Of a stretch of DNA of 64,000 nt, positions 17,716 to 26,666 are shown one piece after another; position 1 is the first letter of the stretch, and each line of letters begins with the position of its first letter. The stretch lies in assembly GCF_904067045.1 (NCBI RefSeq), contig NZ_CAJFDC010000010.1, positions 466,001 to 530,000 of the forward strand, in the 5' to 3' direction. A program made the translations under genes and the position numbers. The DNA is from Pseudomonas sp. FEN. Lineage in GTDB: Bacteria; Pseudomonadota; Gammaproteobacteria; Pseudomonadales; Pseudomonadaceae. Below the pieces are notes generated by a model. The model ran no database searches. It was given only the letters and a program-made list of their open reading frames with translations, and was not told the DNA's origin.

Positions 17716-19209
17716 ATGATGAAACAGTTCGAAGTGCTACCGGCTGTCCAGGCCTTTCTCTCCCAACCGGGCCGCTTGTTTATCGGCGGCAGTTGGCAGG
17801 ATGCCGCCGCTGGCCGGCGGTTTGCAGTGGAAAACCCGGCTACCGAAGAAACCCTGAGCGAAGTCGCCCAGGGTGATGCGCGTGATGTCGATGCGGCTGT
17901 TGCAGCCGCTCGCTCGGCGTTCAACGGCGCCTGGGCGCTGCAATCACCCGCCCAGCGCGGCCTGCTGTTGTTCCGGCTGGCGGACCTGCTGGATCAACAC
18001 CGCGAGGAACTGGCGCAGTTGATCACACTGGAGAACGGCAAGCCCATCGCCGCCGCTCGCGGTGAAGCGGCCAGTGCGGCGACCATCCTGCGTTACTTCG
18101 CCGGCTGGCCGACCAAGATCGAAGGCAGCACGCTGCCCGTATCGCCGGCCAGCGGTGCGCCCATGCTCAACTACACCTTGCGTGAGCCGGTGGGGGTATG
18201 TGCACTGATCGTGCCGTGGAACTTCCCGTTGAACATGTGCGTATGGAAGCTCGGCCCGGCGTTGGCGACCGGTTGTGTGGCGGTGCTCAAGCCCGCCGAG
18301 CAAACGCCGTTGGTGGCGATCCGACTGGTGCAGTTGATCGAGGCCGCCGGGTTTCCAGCCGGGGTGGTCAACCTGATCACCGGCCTTGGCGCTGAAACGG
18401 GCGCGCCACTGGCGCAGCATCCCGACGTGGACAAGATCGCCTTTACCGGCTCGACCCAGGTCGGCCGGCTGATCGCTCAGGCGGCGACCAGCAACATGAA
18501 AAAGGTCTCGCTGGAGCTGGGCGGCAAATCGCCGAACATCATCTTGCCAGACGCCGATATCGCGCGCGCCGCCAAAGGCGCCGCCGATGGCATCTTCTAC
18601 AACCAGGGCCAGGTGTGTACCGCCGCCTCGCGTTTATACGTACATGCCAGCGTGCTTGATCAAGTGCTGGAAGAACTTCAGCGCCATGCCGCCGCCCACG
18701 TTCTCGGTAATGGTTTGGACCCGGCCAGCAGCATGGGCCCGCTGGTGTCCGGTCGCCAATTGAACACGGTCAAGGGCTACCTGCAACGGGGTCGGGAGGA
18801 GGGCGCCGAACTGATCTGCGGTGGCGACCGTCCCGCTCACCTGGAGCGTGGCCACTTCCTTGCACCCAGCGTGTTCCTTGATCGCGCCGAGCGTGCCTGT
18901 GTCGCCCGCGAAGAGATTTTCGGCCCGGTGCTGACCGTCATGAGCTGGACCGAAATCGACGACCTGGTGTTGCGCGCCAACGATTCGCCCTACGGCCTCG
19001 CGGCTGGCCTCTGGACCCGCGACCTGCGCTCGGCGCACCGCGTGGCGGCGCAGCTCAAGGCGGGCTCGGTCTGGATCAACTGCTGGAACGTGGTCGATGC
19101 GGCTTCGCCGTTCGGCGGTTACAAGCAATCCGGCTGGGGCCGGGAAATGGGTAAAAACGTGATCGATGCCTACACCGAAACCAAGAGCGTCTTCGTCGAT
19201 CTGGCCTGA
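17716..19209 (+). CDS. Aldehyde dehydrogenase (betaine/aromatic aldehyde type)
   Basis: A 497-aa ALDH with 'SLELGGKSPN' (general base Glu) and 'NQGQVCTAASR' (catalytic Cys), plus 'IVPWNFPL' in the cofactor site. It starts 8 nt after the decarboxylase stop with AAGGAG just before; two adjacent ATGs (17716, 17719) are equivalent candidates. Given the neighbour, it likely oxidises the aldehyde formed by decarboxylation, as in the mandelate/benzoylformate route, but the real substrate is unknown. Confidence 0.9.
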   Translation: MMKQFEVLPAVQAFLSQPGRLFIGGSWQDAAAGRRFAVENPATEETLSEVAQGDARDVDAAVAAARSAFNGAWALQSPAQRGLLLFRLADLLDQHREELAQLITLENGKPIAAARGEAASAATILRYFAGWPTKIEGSTLPVSPASGAPMLNYTLREPVGVCALIVPWNFPLNMCVWKLGPALATGCVAVLKPAEQTPLVAIRLVQLIEAAGFPAGVVNLITGLGAETGAPLAQHPDVDKIAFTGSTQVGRLIAQAATSNMKKVSLELGGKSPNIILPDADIARAAKGAADGIFYNQGQVCTAASRLYVHASVLDQVLEELQRHAAAHVLGNGLDPASSMGPLVSGRQLNTVKGYLQRGREEGAELICGGDRPAHLERGHFLAPSVFLDRAERACVAREEIFGPVLTVMSWTEIDDLVLRANDSPYGLAAGLWTRDLRSAHRVAAQLKAGSVWINCWNVVDAASPFGGYKQSGWGREMGKNVIDAYTETKSVFVDLA

Positions 19210-19235
19210 ACCGAATAATCACAAGAGGAAATGCT

Positions 19236-20030
19236 ATGGATCTGGAATTGAAAGGCCGCGTGGCGATCGTCACCGGCGGCGGTATGGGCATCGGCAAGGA
19301 AGTCGCACGTTTTCTGTCCGAGGAAGGCTGCAAGGTGGTGATCTGCGCACGCCGCATGGAGTTTCTCCAACAGGCTGCCGAAGAGATCAGCGCGCAGACC
19401 GGCAACGAAGTACTGCCACTGTACTGTGACACCAATCAGATGTCGGCCGTGTCCGACATGGTCGAAGCCGCGTACAGACACTTCGGCCGCATCGACATCC
19501 TGGTCAACGGTGCCGCCGCGCCGTCCGGGGTGGTGCGCAATGACATCGAGCATGCCGGCGACGACGAGTTGCTGTCGGACCTCAACACCAAGGTGATCGG
19601 CTACTTCCGCTGCGCCAAGGCCGTTACCCCGCATATGAAGGCCGGCGGCTTCGGTCGCATCATCAACATCGGCGGCCTCACCGGGCGCGCCAGCAAAGTG
19701 CTCTCGGGGATGCGCAACCTGGCGATCGCCCACATGACCAAAACCCTGTCCGACCAGTTGGGCCCTGCGGGCATCACGGTCAACCTGATTCACCCCGGCG
19801 TGGTTGACACCCCGCATATCCAGGAGCTGTACGAGCGCGAAGGGGTCAAGCAAGGCAAGACCTCGGAACAGGTTGAACAGGCCTACATCGACGCGACGCC
19901 CATTCGCCGCACCCTCGTACCTGTTGAAATAGGCTGGTTGATTGGTTTCCTGGCGTCGCCAAAGGCCGGCGCGGTGACCGGTGAATCCATCGGCATCGAC
20001 GGCGGGTTGACCCGTGGCATCTATATCTGA
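19236..20030 (+). CDS. SDR-fold protein lacking the classical catalytic triad
   Basis: A 264-aa short-chain dehydrogenase/reductase fold with an intact nucleotide-binding motif (TGGGMGIG, residues 13-20) and 'NGAA' (91-94). The catalytic Ser/Tyr/Lys positions look replaced: 'INIGG' where Ser is expected and S157-x3-N161 where Tyr-x3-Lys is expected. It therefore may not be a normal NAD(P)-dependent dehydrogenase, and could act as a hydratase, isomerase or scaffold. The C-terminal 'TGESIGIDGG' is normal SDR. It sits inside the operon with 26 nt and 12 nt gaps to its neighbours. Confidence 0.82.
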   Translation: MDLELKGRVAIVTGGGMGIGKEVARFLSEEGCKVVICARRMEFLQQAAEEISAQTGNEVLPLYCDTNQMSAVSDMVEAAYRHFGRIDILVNGAAAPSGVVRNDIEHAGDDELLSDLNTKVIGYFRCAKAVTPHMKAGGFGRIINIGGLTGRASKVLSGMRNLAIAHMTKTLSDQLGPAGITVNLIHPGVVDTPHIQELYEREGVKQGKTSEQVEQAYIDATPIRRTLVPVEIGWLIGFLASPKAGAVTGESIGIDGGLTRGIYI

Positions 20031-20042
20031 GGAGCATCAGCG

Positions 20043-21083
20043 ATGAGTAACGGAACCCTTTTGGTGGCCACCGTGGGGCAGGCGGTGATCCGCAGCGCCG
20101 ACGATGGCCGTACCTGGCACCGCCTGGGCCTGGGGCAGGACCTGGAGTTCGACGCGATCACCCGCTCCTTGAGCGTGCACCCCGGCGCGCCGGAGGTGAT
20201 CTACGCCGGCACGGACGTTGGTTTGTGCGTCAGCCGCGACACCGGCGGCCATTGGCAGCGGATCGATTCGCCGTTCAACGAGCAGACGGTGTGGAAAGTC
20301 GCTGTCGATCCGCAGGACGCCCAACGGATTTTCGTCGGCACTGGCGCACCGTCGCGCGCCGTACTGTGGCGGACCCTGGACGCTGGTCTCAGTTGGCAGC
20401 GTGCGCCGGTGGAAATTCCGGAGTTCTGCGAAGGGGTCAGCCGCCCACGCCTGCTGGCCTTCGCCTATGACCCGACGGACCGCGACCAGCTGTGGTTCGG
20501 CCTTGAGGAGGGCGGGCTGTTCCATTCCCGCGACGGTGGTGACAGCTGGACGCGGGTTGATGATCGGCTGTTGTGGGACTACAACTCGGACGTCCACAAC
20601 ATTCTGGTACTGCCCAATCATGGTCAGAAAGTCATCGTGGTGGTCTGCGTCAACGCCGTCTATCGCAGCCTGGATGAGGGGCTGACCTGGACCGGCATTA
20701 TCGGTCGAGAAGCCTTCGGCCTGTACTACATGCGCGCCATGAACGCGCCCTTGGGCACGCAAAGCGACCTGTACCTGAGTATTTCCGATGGCACGCCGGG
20801 TACCACCAGCAAGATCCTGGTGTCCCATGATGCCGCGCTCAGCTGGGAGGTGCTGCCCTTGTCGCAACAGCCCAATTCCTGTGTCTGGGCCATTGCCTTC
20901 AACCCGGAAAACCCGCGACAGATTGTGGCGGGAACCAAGTATGGGCACTTGTTCACCTCCGAGAATGGCGGTGAAAGCTGGCAGAAACAATGGCGGGAAT
21001 TCAGTGAGATCGCTGATGTGCTCTGGACCCCCGCAGTGGCGCAGATCAAGGCAGGGCACCAATCCATCGTCAAAAAACACTGA
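20043..21083 (+). CDS. Asp-box (BNR) beta-propeller protein
   Basis: A 346-aa protein made of seven Asp-box-like repeats: 'SADDGRTW', 'SRDTGGHW', 'TLDAGLSW', 'SRDGGDSW', 'SLDEGLTW', 'SHDAALSW' and 'SENGGESW'. These predict a sialidase/YVTN-like beta-propeller. There is no signal peptide, so it is probably cytoplasmic. It is not a known step of aromatic breakdown. Position inside the operon, 12 nt after the SDR, suggests an enzyme (lactonase-like or isomerase-like) or a binding protein for a pathway intermediate. The propeller fold is secure; the function is not. Confidence 0.8.
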   Translation: MSNGTLLVATVGQAVIRSADDGRTWHRLGLGQDLEFDAITRSLSVHPGAPEVIYAGTDVGLCVSRDTGGHWQRIDSPFNEQTVWKVAVDPQDAQRIFVGTGAPSRAVLWRTLDAGLSWQRAPVEIPEFCEGVSRPRLLAFAYDPTDRDQLWFGLEEGGLFHSRDGGDSWTRVDDRLLWDYNSDVHNILVLPNHGQKVIVVVCVNAVYRSLDEGLTWTGIIGREAFGLYYMRAMNAPLGTQSDLYLSISDGTPGTTSKILVSHDAALSWEVLPLSQQPNSCVWAIAFNPENPRQIVAGTKYGHLFTSENGGESWQKQWREFSEIADVLWTPAVAQIKAGHQSIVKKH

Positions 21084-21094
21084 GGTATCACGCC

Positions 21095-21553
21095 ATGAAA
21101 GTCGAGATCCTTCGTACCCACTTATCGCTCTGGGTAAGTGATCCTGATGTGTCGGCACGCTGGTACGCCGACATCCTGGGCATGCATGAAAGTGCCCGGG
21201 GCGAAAGCTGGGTCATGATGGCGTTTGGTGGCAAACATCACGACATCGCCTTGATCCGCGCGGAGCCCGGCGCCCATCAGGGCGGGCTGGGGTTGCAACA
21301 CTACGGATTGGAAATCGCCGGGGACATGACCACCCTGCGCCAGCTCTACGGCATGTTGTTGGGCAAGGGGGTCGAGGTGGTGAAGATCACCGACCACGAA
21401 ATCGGCAATGGCGTGTACTTCAACGACCCCGACGGGAATCGCATGGAGTTTTTTCTTGAGACCGAACACGACGATGCGCGCGGCAAGGCCCGGTTCAAGG
21501 CCGCTGGCGCGCCAAGCCGACATTTCAATCTAGACCCACTGGACCCACTTTGA
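21095..21553 (+). CDS. One-domain VOC protein, extradiol-dioxygenase-like
   Basis: A 152-aa vicinal oxygen chelate protein with the full 2-His-1-carboxylate metal triad (H9, H69, E118; the last in 'DPDGNRMEFF'). This is half the length of a typical two-domain catechol 2,3-dioxygenase but resembles its catalytic half. It could cleave the ring of a catechol made by the FAD hydroxylase at 22229, with the hydratase at 23833 acting next. Other VOC activities (isomerase, fosfomycin-type) are possible. GAGG lies upstream of the start. Confidence 0.8.
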   Translation: MKVEILRTHLSLWVSDPDVSARWYADILGMHESARGESWVMMAFGGKHHDIALIRAEPGAHQGGLGLQHYGLEIAGDMTTLRQLYGMLLGKGVEVVKITDHEIGNGVYFNDPDGNRMEFFLETEHDDARGKARFKAAGAPSRHFNLDPLDPL

Positions 21554-21563
21554 GGCAACCCTG

Positions 21564-22166
21564 ATGAAAATCGCGAACTTTGCGACGTATCACATCCGTA
21601 AATGGTACAGCTTTGTCGAAGAAACCCTGGCCAACGAAAGTGGCCAGTTGGCCGATGGCGAGCCGCTGTTCAAATATGCCGTCGCCGCCGTGATCGCCAA
21701 CCCCTATGCCGGCCGTTACAGCGAGTCGCTGACAGAGCTGGTGGAACCGTCGCCGCTGTTGGGCGAAGAGTTTGGTCGGCGTATTCAGGCACTGGCCGGC
21801 TCGCGGGAGATTGTCAGTTACGGTAAAGCCTGCCTGGTGGGCAGCCAAGGCGAGTACGAACACGGCAACGCATTTCTGACCAACCCGGCCGCCGATCCAG
21901 TACGCGTGGCGCTGGGCGGTGGCAAATCCTGGGTGCCGTCCACCGGCAAACGTGGCGGCCCGGGTTCAACCATTGATGTGCCGCTGGCCCACAAGGATGC
22001 CCTGTATGTGCGCTCGCATTACGACAGCATGTCGCTGATGTTTGGCGACGGTCCCGCGCCGGATGAGGTGATCGTGATCTGGGCCTTCGCCACGCGCGGG
22101 CGTTTGCACGCGCGGCTGGGCGGCCTGCAGGCGGCGGACGTCAAAGGTATGGATGGGCTGCACTGA
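21564..22166 (+). CDS. AA_synth (DUF1185) family protein
   Basis: A 200-aa soluble protein matching the 'amino acid synthesis' family (DUF1185) by its overall pattern: 'RKWYSFVEET' near the start, 'AAVIANPYAGRY', 'GKACLVG...EYEHGNAFLTNPA' and 'GSTIDVPLAHKDALYVRSHYD'. No reaction is established for the family to my knowledge, though members are often seen in catabolic clusters. It is placed 10 nt after the VOC gene with GAGG upstream. The conserved His/Glu/Asp residues in the middle suggest a hydrolase or isomerase. Function is unknown. Confidence 0.75.
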   Translation: MKIANFATYHIRKWYSFVEETLANESGQLADGEPLFKYAVAAVIANPYAGRYSESLTELVEPSPLLGEEFGRRIQALAGSREIVSYGKACLVGSQGEYEHGNAFLTNPAADPVRVALGGGKSWVPSTGKRGGPGSTIDVPLAHKDALYVRSHYDSMSLMFGDGPAPDEVIVIWAFATRGRLHARLGGLQAADVKGMDGLH

Positions 22167-22228
22167 TCGCAGGCGCATGGCCTTTGCGGCGCCGGATGAA
22201 AACCACAACAAGAAAGCGGTGAATAGCG

Positions 22229-23836
22229 ATGAAGCAGGAGAAAACCCAGGTTGTCATTGTCGGCGGCGGGCCTAACGGGATCACGGCCGCGCACTATATG
22301 GGGATGTACGGTATCGACTGCATCGTCCTTGAGCTTGCCGACTGCATACTGCCTTATCCACGCGCGGTGGGCATGGATGACGAAGCCCTGCGCGTGCTGC
22401 AGGGCATCGGCATCGCCGAACTGGCCGTGCGCGACATGATCTGCGATGTACCGCTGCGCTATTACAATGCTCGCGGTGTGTGTTTCGCCGAGGTCAAGCC
22501 GAGTACCGCCCATTACGGCTGGCCCATGCGCAATATTTTCATGCAGCAACTGCTGGAGGGCACGCTCCGCGAAACCCTGGGGCAGCGCGCCAGCGTGGTG
22601 TTGCGCCAAGGCCATGAAATGCTCGAGCTTGAGCAGGACGGGCAGGGCGTGACCTTGCAGGTGCGCGATGCTCAAGGCGAGATCTATCAACTGCGGGCCG
22701 ACTATGTGATTGGCGCCGATGGCGGCCGCTCCACCGTGCGTAAAAAGCTCGGGATCGAGTTACTGGGGCTGACCCACCCACGCAAATGGGTGGTGGTCGA
22801 TACGGCCAATGACACCCTGGACGCGCCTTACACCGCACTGCATGCCGACCCGCAACGGCCCTTCGTGTGCATCTACCTGCCGTACCAGCAGCGTCGTTGG
22901 GAGTTCATGCTGATGGAGGGCGAGGATGAGGCGAAGATGTGCGAGGAAAGTACCATTCGTGATCTGATCCGTGGGCATATTGGCGACGCGGTCGACCAGT
23001 TGAACATCATCCGCATCCGCGCCTATACCCACCATTCCAGGGTCGCGGCGCGGTTTGTCCAAGGGCGTGTGGCGCTGGTCGGCGACGCCGCGCATATCTC
23101 GCCACCCTGGGCCGGGCAGGGCCTCAATTCCGGACTGCGGGACGTGGCCAATGTCGCTTGGAAGCTGGCGGCGATCGTCCAGGGGCGGGCCTCGCACGCG
23201 ATCCTCGCCAGCTACGACCAGGAACGCCGCGGGCACGCCACCGAACTGGTGGCCCTGGCCGACAATATGGGCGCGGTATTGGGGCTGACCAACCCGCTGA
23301 TGGCCGGCGTGCGCGACTGGCTGTTCCAGGCGGTGAACAGCGTCGATAACCTGCGCTCGCACCTGCTGGAGTTCAAATTCAAACCCAAGGCCACCATTAC
23401 CAAGGGCCTGGTCCATCACGAACGTGCCGAATTGCGTGAGGATGATCTGGTCGGCCAGCTGTTTGTGCAGCCGTATATCGAAGATGCCCAGGGGCAGCGT
23501 CGACGTCTGGATGAAGTGCTGGGCGACTCCTATGCGGTGCTGGGGTATCGGGTGAACCCGCGCGAGCAACTCAGCGAGGAAATGGCCACGTATTGGGCAC
23601 GCTGGGACACGCGTTTTATTCAGGTCAATCGTTCGCGCAGTGGCAGCGGCCGTCAGCAGCCCTTGACGGCCACGGACGCCATCAGCGTGGAGGACGTGGA
23701 TAATCGCCTGGGCGAATGGTTCTCCAAGGTGCGCGACTGCATCGTGGTGGTGCGCCCGGATCGGTTTGTCGCCGCCATTACCACTCCGCAGAGGCTGGAA
23801 GGGGTACTGCGCAAGTTGGCGGAGCAACTCTCATGA
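22229..23836 (+). CDS. FAD-dependent aromatic hydroxylase (MhpA-like)
   Basis: A 535-aa class A flavoprotein monooxygenase. It has the Rossmann motif 'GGGPNG' (about 12-17), the DG motif 'DYVIGADGGRSTVR' and the GD motif 'ALVGDAAHISPPWAGQG'. It resembles 3-(3-hydroxyphenyl)propionate hydroxylase and would add OH to a phenolic ring using NAD(P)H and O2, giving a catechol. Its stop overlaps the hydratase start by ATGA, so the two are translationally coupled. The gene order hydroxylase-hydratase mirrors mhp clusters, but the ring-cleavage gene here is a small VOC protein rather than MhpB. Confidence 0.87.
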   Translation: MKQEKTQVVIVGGGPNGITAAHYMGMYGIDCIVLELADCILPYPRAVGMDDEALRVLQGIGIAELAVRDMICDVPLRYYNARGVCFAEVKPSTAHYGWPMRNIFMQQLLEGTLRETLGQRASVVLRQGHEMLELEQDGQGVTLQVRDAQGEIYQLRADYVIGADGGRSTVRKKLGIELLGLTHPRKWVVVDTANDTLDAPYTALHADPQRPFVCIYLPYQQRRWEFMLMEGEDEAKMCEESTIRDLIRGHIGDAVDQLNIIRIRAYTHHSRVAARFVQGRVALVGDAAHISPPWAGQGLNSGLRDVANVAWKLAAIVQGRASHAILASYDQERRGHATELVALADNMGAVLGLTNPLMAGVRDWLFQAVNSVDNLRSHLLEFKFKPKATITKGLVHHERAELREDDLVGQLFVQPYIEDAQGQRRRLDEVLGDSYAVLGYRVNPREQLSEEMATYWARWDTRFIQVNRSRSGSGRQQPLTATDAISVEDVDNRLGEWFSKVRDCIVVVRPDRFVAAITTPQRLEGVLRKLAEQLS

Positions 23837-24612
23837 ACAGCGGCAATGCGCTGCTTGACCAGCTGCATCAGGCCACGCGCACGGCGCAAGCCATTGCGCC
23901 ACTGGCCCCGGAGGCGATGGATCTGTTTGCCGGGTATGCGCTGCAGCGCCAGGCGCTGGACCGCCGCCAGGCCGCGGGCGAGCAACTGAGCGGCTGGAAG
24001 ATTGCCTTTGCCGGTAGCGCCGCGCAAAAGCGCTTCGACCTTGACCAGCCGGTCTATGGCGGTCTCACGGATCGCATGTTGGTCAAGCCAAACACGGCGC
24101 TGACGCTCTCGCGATTGATCCAGCCCAAGCTGGAGATCGAAATGGCGATTGTGCTGGGGCGTACCCTGATGCCGGGTGACTACCGCGACGAGGATATTCT
24201 GGCCGCCATCGGCGAGGTCGCGCCGGCATTCGAGATCGCCGACTGCCGTTGGCGGGGCTGGAATTTCGGAGTGGGCGCCTTTCTTGCCGATAACGCGGCG
24301 GCGGGGCTTTATTGCCTCGGGCCGCGCATTCCTTTCGATCCGGTACGGCACGCCAGCGTGATGTATCGCCTGGAATGCGGAGGCGCGCTTTGCGGCCACG
24401 GGGATACCCAGGACCGAGAGGACAGCCCGCTGGCCAATTTCTGCTGGCTGATTCGGCGTCTGCTGGCCGACGGTCAACGGCTGGAGGCCGGGCAGGTCGT
24501 GCTGTCGGGGGCGCTGTTGCCGCCGATGAATATCCAGCCCACCACCTACCGCCTGCAGATGTTTGGCACGGAACTGGCTTTGGTTTTCACGGCGGACACC
24601 ACCCCTGTGTGA
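23833..24612 (+). CDS. 2-oxopent-4-enoate hydratase/FAH-fold protein (MhpD-like)
   Basis: A 259-aa member of the MhpD/BphH/XylI family. It keeps the metal-binding pair E101-x-E103 ('KLEIEMAIVLG') and the substrate Lys in 'GWKIAF' (K56). In meta-cleavage pathways it hydrates a dienol to a 4-hydroxy-2-oxo acid, or decarboxylates an oxalocrotonate. It is the last gene of the operon, overlapping the hydroxylase stop by 4 nt. No aldolase (MhpE) or acylating dehydrogenase (MhpF) follows, so the pathway is incomplete here or ends differently. Confidence 0.85.
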   Translation: MNSGNALLDQLHQATRTAQAIAPLAPEAMDLFAGYALQRQALDRRQAAGEQLSGWKIAFAGSAAQKRFDLDQPVYGGLTDRMLVKPNTALTLSRLIQPKLEIEMAIVLGRTLMPGDYRDEDILAAIGEVAPAFEIADCRWRGWNFGVGAFLADNAAAGLYCLGPRIPFDPVRHASVMYRLECGGALCGHGDTQDREDSPLANFCWLIRRLLADGQRLEAGQVVLSGALLPPMNIQPTTYRLQMFGTELALVFTADTTPV

Positions 24613-24688
24613 ATGCTAGCTGTCGTCATGGATGACCGAGTCCCTTTCAGGCCGATAAAAACAACGGGGCCACCGAGGAACGACGACC

Positions 24689-25630
24689 ATGCTCGCTGAA
24701 GTTCGAACCTTCAATGACTCTCAACAACACGCCGGTTCCATCCAGGGCTGGCGGCAAGTGTATGACCAGCTCGGCCGTGGCTGCCTGACCAGTGAGCTAC
24801 GGCAGCTATCCGCCGACCGCTTTCAAATTTTCCAGGAAATGCTCGACAAGCGCGTGGTGCAGCGCGGCTATGCGCCGAAAGGTCGGTTGTGCGCGGCCAT
24901 GTCTTTAGGCAGCGCGCCGGTGGTGCAGGGGCAGCAGGTGGGGACTCACAGCGTGGTGCTGTTGCGCGACGCCGAGGAGTTTGTGCTGCATGCGCCTGAA
25001 GGCACGCACTTCTTCGCGCTCAACGTCGACACGGTACGCTTTGCCAAACTGGCGGCCTTCGAATTGTCCAGCGATCAGCTCAGGCGCCTGAAGACCACGT
25101 CTCAGCTCAGCGTGGATGACGCGTTGCTATTGCGAATACGCCAACGTATTCATCCGCTGTTTCGTCAGCTTTTGGAACAGACCGACGCTATCAGTCCCAC
25201 TGCCGAGAAAATGCTGGAGAACGAACTGCTCAACGCGTTCCTCGATTTGTTCAGCCACGCCACCGATGAGGTTCGTTGTCGTCGCGGCAATTTCGCCGTG
25301 AGTGCTTACCTGGTCAAGCGCTGTCAGGAGTTGATCGATGCCAGTGGCGATACACCTCTGAGTATTCTCGATCTATGCGAACACCTGCGGGTGAGCCGCC
25401 GAACCCTGCAGAACAGTTTTCAGTCGGTGACCGGAATGCGTCCTGTCGAATACCTGCGCAATCTGCGCCTCAATGCGGTCCGCCGTCGTTTGATCGCAAC
25501 CCCTGCCTGTGTCCAGAACGTCGGTGAGATTGCGGTGGCGATGGGCTTTTTTCATCTGAGCCACTTTGCCGCGCACTACCGGGAACTGTTTGGCGAGTCC
25601 CCGTCCGAAACGCTCAGAGCGATGCGTTGA
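24689..25630 (+). CDS. AraC/XylS-family regulator, paralogue of the 4082 gene
   Basis: A 313-aa regulator aligning along its length with the protein at 4082: 'RVVQRGYAPKGRLC', 'RDAEEFVLHAPEG', the HTH 'LCEHLRVSRRTLQNSFQSVTG' and 'AVAMGFFHLSHFAAHYRELF'. It is downstream of the catabolic operon, 76 nt after the hydratase stop, and convergent with another AraC gene. It could be a second activator for the operon or for the amine regulon boxes, since related DNA-binding domains may share sites. Nothing upstream matches the 15-bp box well. Confidence 0.88.
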   Translation: MLAEVRTFNDSQQHAGSIQGWRQVYDQLGRGCLTSELRQLSADRFQIFQEMLDKRVVQRGYAPKGRLCAAMSLGSAPVVQGQQVGTHSVVLLRDAEEFVLHAPEGTHFFALNVDTVRFAKLAAFELSSDQLRRLKTTSQLSVDDALLLRIRQRIHPLFRQLLEQTDAISPTAEKMLENELLNAFLDLFSHATDEVRCRRGNFAVSAYLVKRCQELIDASGDTPLSILDLCEHLRVSRRTLQNSFQSVTGMRPVEYLRNLRLNAVRRRLIATPACVQNVGEIAVAMGFFHLSHFAAHYRELFGESPSETLRAMR

Positions 25631-25652
25631 AAGTCCATACACACAAGTGTGA

Positions 25653-26480
25653 TCAGGCATAACTGATCCGGTCGGCATAGGCGTTCTGCGCCATTTTGCG
25701 TTGGTAGTCGCAGGGCGTGGTGCTGACCAGTTTCTTGAAGTCGCGCAGGAAGTGCGATTGGTCGGCAAAGCCCAGGTCGAGGGCCAACGCCGAAAACGAA
25801 ACATCCTGTTGGGTATTGAGGGTTTCCAGGGCTGCCTGGCAGCGGATGATTCGGCAAAAGGTCTTGGGCGACATGCCAGTGTCCTGGCTGAACTGTCGGT
25901 GCAGCGTGCGGCTGGTGTAGCCGCTGAGATCTTCCAGTTGCCGAATCCGGATATCACCGCGATGGCGCAGCGCCTGCTGAATGACCATGGCCGTAAGGGT
26001 TGACGTTTTACCCATCAGGCGCGGGGCCAGGTAGTCGTTGAACAGCCGCATTTGCTCGCCCAACTGCGGTGCCTGAACGATACTTTCGAAGATGCGCTGG
26101 GCAAACCCCGAGACCTCCAGCAGGTCGAGCTCCCGTTCGGTCAATTCCTCGGCCAGCACATTGATGAAACCGGGAATGACACCCGGTGAAAAGCGCACGC
26201 CAAAGTAGTGATGGTTCTGGTGCAACTCGACCGCCTGGGCGGCCAGCGGTGTGCCACAGATCCTGGCGGTAGGGCGCGTCGCATCACAGTCGAAAACAAT
26301 GTCCACGCAACCGTCCGGCACGGCCAGCAGGTTGGTCGATTGCGCCACATCGAAGGCATAGAAATGCGAGATCGCCGGGTGCTCGGAGGGCATGACCGAA
26401 TACCGTGAAGAATTGAGCACGAACCAGGGCTGTTCGTTCGCCGTGTGCTGCCGGGGAGTCGGCGCGCGCTGTTTGATCAT
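25653..26480 (-). CDS. AraC-family regulator (HTH_18)
   Basis: A 275-aa regulator with a C-terminal AraC domain ('IRQLEDLSGYTSRTLHRQF' and 'ALALDLGFADQSHFLRDFKKL'). The N-terminal half contains 'AVPDGCVDIVFDC', common in DUF6597-type AraC regulators. AAGG lies 8 nt before the start. It is divergent from the gene at 26667 and so probably controls the OCD/Rid/oxidase operon, perhaps responding to an amino acid. Confidence 0.87.
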   Translation of the reverse strand: MIKQRAPTPRQHTANEQPWFVLNSSRYSVMPSEHPAISHFYAFDVAQSTNLLAVPDGCVDIVFDCDATRPTARICGTPLAAQAVELHQNHHYFGVRFSPGVIPGFINVLAEELTERELDLLEVSGFAQRIFESIVQAPQLGEQMRLFNDYLAPRLMGKTSTLTAMVIQQALRHRGDIRIRQLEDLSGYTSRTLHRQFSQDTGMSPKTFCRIIRCQAALETLNTQQDVSFSALALDLGFADQSHFLRDFKKLVSTTPCDYQRKMAQNAYADRISYA

Positions 26481-26666
26481 GGTTGCACCTTGGATGGGCA
26501 GCGATACGGGAATCTTTACGCATTAATCGCGCCAACTCCCTCGGTGCCGCCCGACCGCGCATGTCCGAAATCTACAATACCGCCGAAAACCGCCGCCTGA
26601 TACTCGACATCGATAGCGTGGAGCTGCGCCTACCGCAGCGATATCACCTTCAGTCCGAGAATAACT

